A program made the position numbers and the translations under genes. A stretch of DNA of 24,975 nt from a virus: positions 1 through 24,975 of the IMG/VR virus record IMGVR_UViG_3300020428_000079; one strand, given 5' to 3'. How positions within the stretch are numbered: the first letter of the stretch is position 1; each line of letters begins with the position of its first letter. Under the pieces are notes generated by a model. The model was not told the origin of the DNA. It did no database searches and saw nothing but the letters and a program-made list of their open reading frames with translations. Below, in pieces: positions 1-10,100 of this stretch.

Positions 1-1
1 A

Positions 2-913
2 GAAACTTTAACAGGTAGGTATGAAAAAGACGGTACCGTTATAGTTGACCCTCCTGCTAATACTGACGATATATCCGGTGTTAAAACCGCTCTCCTAAAC
101 AGAATTAACGCTGCTGAAAAAGCGGGTATCCGCAGAGATGAGGCGCTGGGCGACTCTATAACCGACCTTGCTACAGAACTTGGCCTCACTGAACAAGAAC
201 TGCTTAGGCAGATCGGTGCGACTGAAGAGTCCTTACGCACAGAAATTAACCTAGCAAAATTTGAACTGACTACAGAGATCAATGCGGTAGGGGAACTTGT
301 AGGTAAGCCTGCTTCTGAAGTAACTGATGCGGATATAGATTTTGTTGCTGACCTAATTGCACAGCAAGAAGCACTAAACGACCCTAGTACGTATACGTTT
401 ACACAAGAACAGCTAGCTTATGACGTAACAGGTGATGGTGTTGTAGATCAATCTGACCTAGATCTCCTGCAACAAGCCACAGCAGGGCAAGATGTTACGT
501 TTGCTCTTGATAGTAAGTTTGGGCCAACGGGCATCTACGGTACTCAACAAGAGATGCAACAAGAGCTAGAGCAACAACAGCAACAGCTAGCACAACAAAC
601 GCAACAACAGATCGCACAAGAAGGTAGGCAAAGCGCAAAGAGAGACTTCTTTGACCTGTTAATGGGAGCACAAGACTTAACCGGCCAAAAAGTCACAGTA
701 GAACAGTCTCCCGGAGCGCAGATCGACTATTTTTATGATTTTGGTAGTATATTTGGGCCACAACAAAGAGCGTCTATGTTCCCTACACCGTATGGCACGA
801 TTGAGCGAGGGCCGACTCAGCCAACTACGCAATCTAAACTACCCTTTGGACGTAAGCGTGGAGGCATAATCGACGCAAATGACGAACTACTACGGATTAT
901 CGGAGAAAGCTAA
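2..913 (+). CDS. Virion-associated protein with dockerin-like calcium loop, 5' end missing
   Basis: The reading frame is open from base 2 to the TAA at 911-913, so the gene begins upstream of the window; the ATG at 554 is internal, not the start. The visible 303 residues start with a helical, coiled-coil-like region made of related short segments (acidic and Leu/Ile rich, about bases 60-300). A short EF-hand/dockerin-type loop follows, DVTGDGVVDQSDL at 422-460, with Asp/Asn-type ligands at the expected spacing. A strongly glutamine-rich stretch encoded by CAA/CAG runs is at about 545-625, and the C-terminus is basic. The same arrangement is, from memory, common in structural proteins of uncultured marine phages. 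The next gene overlaps the stop codon by one base, so they are co-translated. A tail or other virion role is inferred from context; no enzymatic motif is seen. Confidence 0.75.
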   Translation, partial: ETLTGRYEKDGTVIVDPPANTDDISGVKTALLNRINAAEKAGIRRDEALGDSITDLATELGLTEQELLRQIGATEESLRTEINLAKFELTTEINAVGELVGKPASEVTDADIDFVADLIAQQEALNDPSTYTFTQEQLAYDVTGDGVVDQSDLDLLQQATAGQDVTFALDSKFGPTGIYGTQQEMQQELEQQQQQLAQQTQQQIAQEGRQSAKRDFFDLLMGAQDLTGQKVTVEQSPGAQIDYFYDFGSIFGPQQRASMFPTPYGTIERGPTQPTTQSKLPFGRKRGGIIDANDELLRIIGES

Positions 914-1557
914 TGAGTTGGTGGACTGATTTAACATCTAATGTGTCTGATGCCTTTACTCAGGAAGATACTTTTCTAGGTGGTATTGGCGACTTCGCTA
1001 GATCTAACTTAGGCGGAACCCTTATAAATCTTGGAGCCAAAGAATTAGGGTTGCTTGAACCTAATATCCCTGTAGTTGGTTACCAAGGAGGTATTCCAGA
1101 ATATCAAGCTGTACGAGAGCGCGTGCCCATGCCAGCAGACCCTAATCGCAGGCCGGGATCGGGCGGTAGACGGTATTTTAGTGACGTTGTTTACGCAGAC
1201 CGACCAGAGCGCCAACCTATGTCTGTAGCGCAAGCGCAGCAACAAGCTAGAACACAGGTACAGGGGCTGGCTGCACTCAATCAACCACCTAAAATGTCTG
1301 GTGGTGGGCGGTATCTTGATGGCGCAACTGATGGTATGGCTGACGTTGTACCTGCTAGAATATCAGGCGGGCAAGAAGCAAGACTGAGTGATGGTGAGTT
1401 TGTCATACCTGCCGACGTAGTAAGTCATCTTGGCAATGGTAACTCTGATGCTGGTGCAAAACAGTTGCACGCAATGATGACTAGAGTACGTAAAGAACGC
1501 ACAGGCAACCCGAAACAGGGTAAACAAATTAAAGCGCAGAAGATGCTACCCACATAA
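913..1557 (+). CDS. Virion-associated protein with GGRYLDG / DGEFVIPADVVS box
   Basis: This 214-aa protein starts at an ATG sharing one base with the previous stop. The N-terminus (residues 1-50) is amphipathic and glycine-rich; the middle is Gln/Pro rich. Residues about 130-176 form a distinctive block beginning GGGRYLDGATDGMADVVPA and continuing into a segment with ARLSDGEFVIPADVVSHLGNG-type sequence. A basic, helical tail (AKQLHAMMTRVRKERTG) ends the protein. I recall this block as recurrent in aquatic phage genomes next to portal, tail or ejection-type genes, but I know of no assigned function. Its place between the dockerin-like protein and the giant virion gene points to a minor structural or ejection role; this is inference. 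No signal peptide or clear catalytic motif is visible. Confidence 0.75.
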   Translation: MSWWTDLTSNVSDAFTQEDTFLGGIGDFARSNLGGTLINLGAKELGLLEPNIPVVGYQGGIPEYQAVRERVPMPADPNRRPGSGGRRYFSDVVYADRPERQPMSVAQAQQQARTQVQGLAALNQPPKMSGGGRYLDGATDGMADVVPARISGGQEARLSDGEFVIPADVVSHLGNGNSDAGAKQLHAMMTRVRKERTGNPKQGKQIKAQKMLPT

Positions 1558-1568
1558 AGGTAATGACT

Positions 1569-2402
1569 ATGTACAAATATGACAATGGTGGTGAAATAAC
1601 ACTGCCCGCAGACCAGAATGTAGGTCAAGAAGTAGGTAGATCAGGCGCATTAGCAGAGTTTGCTGGCCCCTACGTTACCGGAATGCTCGGCAAAGGGCAG
1701 GCTCTTTCTGAACAGCCTTATCAGGCTTACATGGGGCCATTGTCTGCTGGAACATCTGACGTACAGCAACAAGCGTTTACGGGATTAGCGAACCTAGCCG
1801 TACCCACCACACCTGCCACATTCGATGCAGCCGCTGCACAACAGTACATGAACCCCTACACCGAAGCGGCTCTTCAACCTCAGTTGCAAGCAGCACAACG
1901 TGAAGCAGATCGGATACGTTTAGCTAATGCCGCAAAAATGCAGAAGGCCGGAGCTTTCGGCGGATCTCGTTTAGGCTTAGTAGAGGCTGAAGGCAACCGC
2001 GCATTGCTAGAGAATCTAGCGAACATTCGTGCTACAGGGTATGCACAGGCATACAACCAAGCTAGAGACCAACTAGCCGCTGACAGACGTTTCGGACTAG
2101 AAGCACTAGGTGCTCAACGTGCTGGCGGTGCTGAACAACGCGCTATCGAGCAAGAAGGCATATCGCAAGACTACGCGCAGTTCCGTGAAGAACGTGATTA
2201 TCCCTATAAGCAGGTTCAGTTCCAACAGTCGCTACTGCAAGACCTACCAATCGCAGCGCAGACATACTCCTACGAACGCCCTAGCCAGCTAAGTTCCTTA
2301 ATAGGGGGAGGCGGCATTAGTTCTCTATTAGGAGATTTGTTTGGCGGTGGTGGTGAGACTCCACCCATAGTGTCAGGATATGGAGGTGGTATAGGTGCTT
2401 AA
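1569..2402 (+). CDS. Virion-associated protein, Ala/Gln-rich, glycine-rich C-terminus
   Basis: The frame has an ATG at 1563 and another at 1569. An AAAGG at 1556-1560 lies only 2 nt from the first but 8 nt from the second, so 1569 is the better start, giving about 277 aa. The N-terminus contains a short NGGEI glycine box. Residues about 50-75 contain the block YQAYMGPLSAGTSDVQQQAF, which I recall from uncultured phage virion gene clusters. The centre (about 85-215) is Ala/Gln/Arg rich and probably a long helix or coiled coil. The last 40 residues are glycine-rich and hydrophobic (LIGGGGISSLLGDLFGGGGE), which could insert into or contact a membrane. The next gene overlaps the end by 8 bases. 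A tail-tip or ejection role is inferred from composition and neighbours only. Confidence 0.75.
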   Translation: MYKYDNGGEITLPADQNVGQEVGRSGALAEFAGPYVTGMLGKGQALSEQPYQAYMGPLSAGTSDVQQQAFTGLANLAVPTTPATFDAAAAQQYMNPYTEAALQPQLQAAQREADRIRLANAAKMQKAGAFGGSRLGLVEAEGNRALLENLANIRATGYAQAYNQARDQLAADRRFGLEALGAQRAGGAEQRAIEQEGISQDYAQFREERDYPYKQVQFQQSLLQDLPIAAQTYSYERPSQLSSLIGGGGISSLLGDLFGGGGETPPIVSGYGGGIGA

Positions 2403-4176
2403 TTCACAAGGTCTAGGTGAGCAGGTACAGCGTAAGAAAGAAGCGTATCAAGGCAACCCACAAGCACTGCAACAGCGGTATCAGGAGAGTCAGCAGTTAG
2501 TTGACCTTCTTGCGTTACAGCAACTCAAGAGCGAGAAAGAAGCTGTTGCCCGTAACATGCAGATGCAGATGCAGCAGAACCCTGCCACGATTGCCCAGCA
2601 GCGTGAGCAAGAAGTGCTTGGCATGATTAAGCAAGAACAAGGCCGAAAGCTAGGCGACGTTGCACAGCGTACTGCCGGTACACTTGGTCAAATCAACAAA
2701 AAAGCGCAGCAGAACATGCAGCGTACCGCCAAGCAAGGACTACCCGCTATGGGTGGCCCACAAAGATCTCCTGCAAACGCTCCACAGAAGCCCGCTATGA
2801 TGGCTGGTGGCGGCATTGTTGCGTTTTCTAACGGTATGTCTGTTAGCGCCCCTGAGAAGCCGGGGTTTTTTAGCCAATTTAGTCTCCCTGACATGGATGC
2901 TGTACGTAGGCGCGAAGAAAGAATAGAGAAAGAAAAAGAACGACTACGCGCTTTGGGTGTAGTCATACCAGAAAACATCACTACAGAAGAAGTTGTAGAT
3001 AGAATAAATACCGCTCTTGCCGACCCAGTTACAAAGCAAAGATTGCAAGAAGAGGAAGAGAAAGAGACTACGGCAAAAGCGGTAGAAGAAACACCTAATA
3101 TAGGTGGCCCTTCAAAACCAAAAGCACCTTCGGGCGGTACTGCTTCAGGTATAATGCTTAGGGACGCTGGTGTAAAGCCCGCTGCTACGCAACCACAGGG
3201 GCTTGAAGCTCTAGGGTTAACTCCACCTACACCTACACCTACTGTTGTGGGCACGCAGCGTCAGGATATAGCGCAAACTCTTATAGATGAGTTAGGTATC
3301 AAGCCCGAAGGGACTCGTGAAGAAGCTAGGCAAGCCGCTGAAGAGCGTACCAAAGGCATACTCGACGCTGCTATTGGCCGAGAAGAAGGTGAGTTGGGGC
3401 CAAAAGAGTCTCAGTTACAGCGTATGCAAGAGTTGCAAGCACAACAAACAGACCCTGAAAAATTACGCCAAGAACGAATCCAGCGTGGCTTAATTGGTAT
3501 GACTGGCAGGTCTGCCGACACCATGTTTGGCGGATACGCGGCGGGTAAGTTTAACCAACGTGTCGTACAAGAAGCTGCTGCGCGTAAGAACTTGACGGAT
3601 CAGTTTGGTATTGAGAACGAGAAGATCCAACTTGACCTAGATATAGCAAATGCTCAGATCACATCAGGTCAAGAAGCCGTTGAGGTTCTGGCTAAAGACC
3701 AACGAGCCGCCGCCGCCGCAATTCAAAGTGCCGCTGCGGATGACGTGAAGATGGCTATTGCTGCCGGTGATCGTGCATTTGAAAGCGACATGCAGGGAGC
3801 TAAGACTAAGCTCGAACTGTTCTTGAGTAATATGGAAGATCGTCGTGCCGCAGCGGAACAAGCATCGGATAAAGAACTGGCTTACGCGCAGCTAGCGGTT
3901 GAGTTCTTGCAGGAAAAGATGCAACTAGAGACGGAGCTTATGGGCGATGCTGGGTTTGATATGGCCGATAGCCCAGATGACGTTAACGCTGCCATAACTA
4001 GGCTTGAAACCATGACCGTTCAATTCCACCAAATGCTAGAAAAAGCGGGCATAAACGACTTTGAATCTAGTATTCAGAAGCGTGCAGGTGCGTTAAGTGG
4101 TAGTGGTAACAAAACTCCAAGCGGCATAGACATGAATCCTGATTTAACAGCCCTTGTAGATAGGTATGCACAGTAA
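2395..4176 (+). CDS. Large coiled-coil virion-associated protein with GGGIVAF box
   Basis: The start is the GTG at 2395, supported by a strong GGAGG at 2382-2386 with 8-nt spacing; it overlaps the previous gene by 8 bases. The 593-aa product has a Gln/Lys-rich helical N-terminus (1-115), then a glycine box MMAGGGIVAFSNG at about 135-147. An acidic Lys/Glu coiled coil (about 165-230) and a Pro/Thr linker (PTPTPT near 280, encoded by an ACACCT repeat) follow. A long Ala/Gln/Glu helical region fills about 300-560. The GGGIVAF box is, from memory, widespread in uncultured aquatic phage virion proteins of unknown role. The architecture resembles internal or ejection proteins rather than enzymes; that is inference. 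No catalytic motif or signal peptide is seen. Confidence 0.75.
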   Translation: MLNSQGLGEQVQRKKEAYQGNPQALQQRYQESQQLVDLLALQQLKSEKEAVARNMQMQMQQNPATIAQQREQEVLGMIKQEQGRKLGDVAQRTAGTLGQINKKAQQNMQRTAKQGLPAMGGPQRSPANAPQKPAMMAGGGIVAFSNGMSVSAPEKPGFFSQFSLPDMDAVRRREERIEKEKERLRALGVVIPENITTEEVVDRINTALADPVTKQRLQEEEEKETTAKAVEETPNIGGPSKPKAPSGGTASGIMLRDAGVKPAATQPQGLEALGLTPPTPTPTVVGTQRQDIAQTLIDELGIKPEGTREEARQAAEERTKGILDAAIGREEGELGPKESQLQRMQELQAQQTDPEKLRQERIQRGLIGMTGRSADTMFGGYAAGKFNQRVVQEAAARKNLTDQFGIENEKIQLDLDIANAQITSGQEAVEVLAKDQRAAAAAIQSAAADDVKMAIAAGDRAFESDMQGAKTKLELFLSNMEDRRAAAEQASDKELAYAQLAVEFLQEKMQLETELMGDAGFDMADSPDDVNAAITRLETMTVQFHQMLEKAGINDFESSIQKRAGALSGSGNKTPSGIDMNPDLTALVDRYAQ

Positions 4177-4182
4177 GTCCGT

Positions 4183-7100
4183 ATGCCAGTAGTACCAAGA
4201 GAGAAAGTTTATCGGGCGTACCGCAACGCTCTAGCTGCTGGGGATGCAGAAGCTGTAAACGCGCTAAGGGGTGTTTTAGTAGGGCGTACTACCCCTCTCC
4301 CTACCAGCGCACCGCGAGAGACCGGCATATTTGAGGACATTACCTCTGGATTCGGTGCAGGTCTTGTTGGTATGGGTGAGCTAACGGCGCTTGGTCTTGC
4401 TACCCCACTGGAAGAGGAGAGCGAACTAGCTGCACGCGAGCGCATCCAATCTATTGCGGAGTCCTTCCGTCCCGAAGGCGGTGACCCAGAATCTATTACC
4501 TACAAACTAAGCTCTGTATTTGGCGGTATAACTGGACTTGCCGGGGTTGGTTTAGGTGCTACTGCTCTTGGCGCTCCCGGCGCTGCTGTCGCTACAGGCT
4601 TAGGCGCTTTAGGTATTGGATTGTCAAAAGGCGAAGCGAGTGAACGAGCACGCGATGCTGGTGCCACAGTAGAAGAACGAGAAAAAGCAGTAAATGCCCC
4701 CCTTGTTCTGTTAGCAGGTGTACTCGAAGTAGTGCCTCTTGCGAGAGTGGTCAAACTTGCTGATCTACCCACCCTCACTAAACTTTTAGAAAAAATACCG
4801 CCCGAAAAAGTTGAGACTATAGGCGAGCGTCTTACTAGCGCAGGTATAACAGGTAGTGCAGAACTTACGCAGGAAGCTGCATCTAACATTTTACAGAACT
4901 TAACTGAACAGGAGTACAACGCCGCTAGAGAAGTTCTTGGCGCTGACACGGCAGAAGAAGCCGCATTGGGTGGTGGTGCCGGTGCTATCTTGCAAGGCTT
5001 TGTTGATTTGTTTGCTCCACGTAGGGGCGGTAAGACTATTGGCGATGCTGCTGAAGAAGCTGCACCTGTTGAAGAAGCTGAACCTAGAGTTACAGATGCG
5101 TTGCCCACAGCAGCTACATCTGCTTTCGGTGAGGCGGATATTGCAGCAGAAGCAGATAGCCAAGCCCGTGCATCTGCACGTATGGACGAAAGACAGGCTG
5201 ATATGTTCGCCCTTGAGAAAGAGCAAGCAGAACGTCGCTTAGGGCCAGCTATGCGCGAAGAGCCTGAAAGCGAATTACAGGCTGAAAGAGACAGACTGTT
5301 CCCCGAAGAAACGTCAACCGAAGCCTCCGCCGCACAACGCGATATGATTGATGAGCTTGAAACTGCTCAAATTGAGGAAGCAGTCGCTGCGGACAGGCAA
5401 GCAGCTATAGCAGAAGATGATGCCGAAATAGCTAGTATGCTTGAAACTGAAGAGCGTATAGCTGCTGGGGTAGACGCTGCTGAGACCGCTCAAATAGAGC
5501 GTATGGTCACAGAAGACGCGGAGCAAGAAAAAAGGCGGGATGCGGCTCGTGCAGGGCTGTCGCCGTACGCTAGCATAGACGAAGAAATAATAGCCTCTGA
5601 CTCTGATGTCTCGGAAATAGAAGCGCGAATACGAGAAAAAGCACCACGCCTAATTACCGAAGAAGACCTTACTGCCGCTGGGTTCAAACCCAATGCCGCC
5701 ATACGTAAACGTATTACTGGTAAAGATTTAAACGATCCAGAAATCCGGGCAGATCTAGCTAATGCTGGGCAAAAGTTCAAAAGCCAAAAAGTTAAGGATG
5801 GTGTAGACCGCTTACTAAAAGGAGCACCCCGTGAGCAACGTAATCTACCTACCTCAACCAAAAGAGAATCTGTCACAGCAAGAAGTAGAACAGGCGATGC
5901 TGTTGATCTACGAAGCGTGGGGGACGATGCAGGACGTGCGAATACCGTGGAATCTGCTACGCCTATCGGAGGAGCAGTGGCAGATGCTGGAGGAAGCACT
6001 GGACGATCTGTTTCTGGAGAAGGAAGAAAGCGTGGTGCACTAGCCCGAAAGGTTACTTCGGCAGTAGCCAAGGCTAACGCAGCCAGAACTGAAGTAGCTA
6101 AAGCCGAAAAAGCTGTAACAGTAAAACCAACGCAGAAAAACCAACGAGCTTTGAAGCAAGCAGAGCGGGAGTTCGATAAGGCAGTTAAAGCGGGAAAAAT
6201 AGCAAACGCCCAGATTGCCGATGTAGATACGCAAGTCATACCTCAAGAGACTGTAGAGGCCCAGCGTCGTGCAGAGCGGGCTATGCCAGCCACCGCCGCA
6301 ACTACACCAGCTACCGTAGAAGAGGTTTTGACGAAGGAGCCTACACCCGCCCCGGCAGAACCTACCGTAGAAGAATCTACGGCGGACGTAGATTTACGTA
6401 CGCGGGAAGAAGTGGATGCTGATAAAGAAAGCCTCCTAGCCGAACGTCGCAAGGCCCGTGACGAACTCATGGCTGCTGATCCTAGAATGTCCAAAGCAGA
6501 AGCCATGCGAATAGCGTCTGGGCAAGTTCTAAATGCGCCTCCAAGAGACTACACCGAGGTGCTAGATGTTTCGCTGCCCGACACTGTAAAGCGTGCGGTA
6601 CGTAACAACGAACTACGTCGGGCTTTGCTAGAACTGTCTAACAAGTCAGACGATAAGTTCATTAAGCGAGTGGCTGCTCGTCTGGCTAAACTCACTGGTG
6701 ATACCAAGATAATGACCGTGCCCCCAAGCCAGTTGGGTACAGTAGATGGTAAACAGGTTGATGGACGCTTCATAACCGCAGACAACACAATCGTGCTGAA
6801 TAAAGACTACACAGATGTGTATGTCCTACTGCACGAGATGGCTCACGCTGCGACGATAGACACTCTAAAGAATCCGTCACACCCGACTACTAAGAAGCTG
6901 ATGAAGCTACACGAGGTCAGTAAAGAATACCTACGTAACTCTTATGGATCTAAGAACGTAGCGGAGTTCGTTGCTGAAGCCTTTACTAACCCGACCTTCC
7001 AAGGTGAGCTAGCTCGGATCAACCCAGACGGTAAGCCACTTAGTGTCTGGCAAGAATTCATCCGCGTGGTATCTAACTTCCTTGGGCTGGGCAAAGAACG

Positions 7101-10100
7101 TGGTACTGCACAGCGCGAAGCTCAACAGTTAATCGAAGACATACTGGCACCTGCCGCCAAGCACCGTGGCGCTCCTTTGTTAGCGTCTATGACCGACCCT
7201 GCTGGCGTACGTAGAGTAGAGGAAGGACTCAAAGACGCCCTACCTAAAGGGCCGGTAGAGCGTGCAAAAGAGAGAATAGTTGGCGAGTATGGTGCACTCA
7301 CAGCAGGGCAGAAAAACACTGGGCTAAAACGTAAAATACTTGGCCTCTTACCTAACAACGCCGTTGAAGTAGAGCTTGAAAGAGCAGGTGTAGTTGGTGT
7401 TAAGGATGTGTTTGCGGCTATAGAAAATCAACGTGGCGGCTTAACCAGCGCAGAACAAGCGGTCAGAAACAGGTTACAGCCTATACGTGAGTGGGCGGCT
7501 AAACAGTCTGGAGAAACGATTAAGGCGTGGAATAACTTAATCTACGACAGCACGGTTGACCAAGTAGACCCAGAACTTACGCCACAACAAGCACAAAAAC
7601 GCTACGGCAATGATACCGTAGAGGGTACAAGCCAGCTAAAAATAGACCGTTATAAAGAACTACGGGCGATCTACAACAGCAAAACGGTCGGTGCCGAGGG
7701 CAGGAAGAACTACACCGCTCTACGTAAGCTGTACAAAGATCAGTACGATCAGCTTAATGACACATTGCAAAATCGTATTGACGGACTGCCCATAGCAGAA
7801 CAAGCGAAGACCAACCTCAAGAACGGTCTGTACGCTAAGATGTTAGAGGCGACTAAGCTAGAGCCGTATTTCCCGTTGACTCGTACTGGCACGTACTTCC
7901 TGTCTGTGAAAAACCCCAAGGAAGGCGCGGACTCTGCCGTGTTTGCATATGAGAACGCTGCGGAACGGTTCAGAGCAGCGGAAGCCTACGAAGCAGAGGG
8001 CTACGAAGTATCGACGTTCAATCCTAGTGACAAGACTTCCTACGAGGACGCGCCCTCTGGTTCTTTTGTCTCCAGCATACTGGGTATTATGAAAACAAAT
8101 AAAGTAGACCCAGAAGTCCAAGAGCAGATAACACGTCTGTTTATTGAGTACCTACCAGAGTCTTCTTTCGCTAAGTCACTGCTTCGACGTAAAGGCACTG
8201 AAGGTTATGACGTAGATGCTGTAGAAGCGGCTCGTACGAAGGCTTTTGATCTGGCACGGCAAGTAGAACGCATAAAGAACTCACGGCTAATCGACAACGC
8301 CGTACAAGAGATGCTTGAAGCCAACCCTAAAATGGCAGATGCGAACAGCCCAGAAATCGAAGAGGTAAAAGACCGCGCTAGATTCGCCGTCAATCCGCCA
8401 CTGGACAGTTTCGCTAAGAACGCAAACCGTATGGCATTCATGTGGACTATCGGCTTCAACGCCTCGTCTGCATTGGTCAACTTGTCACAGATACCGTTGT
8501 TCGCGTACCCGATGTTGGCAGGTAAGTATGGGTTCGGAGCTACACGAACTGCTCTAAGCGGTGCCACTAAGCTGTTTATGGGTTCCCCAACCAACAAAGA
8601 CATAGCTACCTTGACTGGAGACGCAAGGACGCCACGGTCTGTAAAAGAAGCTCTACGCAAAGGTGACTTGAACGCAGCAAGAGAAGCCCTCAAAGACAAG
8701 GCACTACCGTCACTGGACAACTACTATACGTTCTCCCGCGACAAAGATGGCCGAGTCACTTACGAAGTACGTAAAGACTTAGACCTCGACGCAGCGCAAA
8801 CAAAGGAACTGAAAGAACTCCTACCGCTGATGGAGCTTGCGTCTCGACGGGGCCAGCTTAACTCGTCGTTTATTGCCGACACACTCAGCACGAGTCAGGC
8901 AGGGCGTAAGATGTCTAAGATGGACGCGGTGACAAACGCCTCGGCTCTTATGTTCCATGAAGCGGAAGTAATGAACCGCCAAGTCACAATGGTGGCGGCG
9001 TATAAGCTCGCTCTAAAGAAGTTTAACGGAGACAAAGAGAAAGCCGCTGAAGAAGCCGTACGTGAGACGCAGCTAATTAACGGTGGCGCTACGCTAGAAA
9101 CTGGCCCACGGTACGCCCGTGAGGGCTTAGGTCGTATTGCACTGATGTACAAAGCGTACGGCATACAGATGTACTACACGATGTTTAAGTCTGGTAGGCA
9201 AGCTATAGAGAACTTCTTTCCGGGCACTGACGCCAAGAGCAGGGAGCTACGTAATGAGGCTCTAAAACAGCTTGCCGGTGTGCACTTGTCGGCCTTGTTC
9301 TTTGCTGGGGTACAGGGTCTGCCGTTGTACGGTGCTATCTCCATGCTCATCGACATGTTCAGAGAAGATTACGAAGAAGATACTGACACCATGCTGCGGC
9401 AGTACCTAGACAGTGATGTGTTGTTCAAAGGCGCTCTATCTGAAATAACTGGAGTCGATGTATCGCAGCGCGTCAAGCTAACCGACCTACTGTTTGAAGC
9501 TGACAGGTTTAACAGTGACCCATCTCCAGAAGAAGAAATCGCACACTTGTTCGGTGGCCCTGCGTGGAGCATCTACTCACGGGGCAGAGATGGTATAGAC
9601 AAACTACGTGAAGGCGATATAGAGCGTGGTATAGAAGACTTGATGCCGGGGGCTGTGCGTAATGCCTATAAAGCTGTTATTAGATACCCAAGAGATGAAG
9701 GCATTCTGACTCGACGTGGTGATCCTATCTACGATGACCTTACAGCGGGCGACTTGGCTACGCAACTACTAGGGTTTCCGCCAGTTGATTACACTAGAGA
9801 AGCGGACGAGACATCTACAGCCAAACGCCTAGACATAGCCGCAAGCGCCGAACGCCGTAATCTGTTGAGACGTTACTACGTTGCTAAGAGATTCGGTGAC
9901 AGAGAAGGTATGCGTGATGCAAAGCAAGCGATGCGAGAGTTCAACAAGTCTAGCGCGGTGCGCCGAGATCGCCAGAAAGGTATAACAGGTGACACTATTG
10001 ATAGGTCAATACGTGGGCACCAGACTCGTTCTATAGAGATGCACAACGGTACAACCTTGTCGCCATACATGAAACGTGCGGTAGATTCAGGCGAAGGATT

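Noticed and set aside
545-625. CAA-rich run as a non-coding microsatellite
   Set aside because: It is in frame, interrupted by other codons, and encodes a Gln-rich helical segment of the virion protein.
554-913. A separate 119-aa gene starting at ATG 554
   Set aside because: The frame is open back to base 2 with coherent coding sequence and there is no ribosome site at 554; the ATG is internal.
5817-6043. Programmed frameshift or sequencing error splitting the giant gene at the small internal frame
   Set aside because: The giant frame remains open on both sides and through the segment, and the small frame ends with its own stop.
8205-8720. 171-codon minus-strand frame inside the giant virion gene, with several similar long antisense frames (5490-6239, 4500-5108)
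   Set aside because: Ser/Ala/Arg-rich composition typical of the antisense shadow of a real gene, no ribosome site, and the opposite strand encodes the giant protein.
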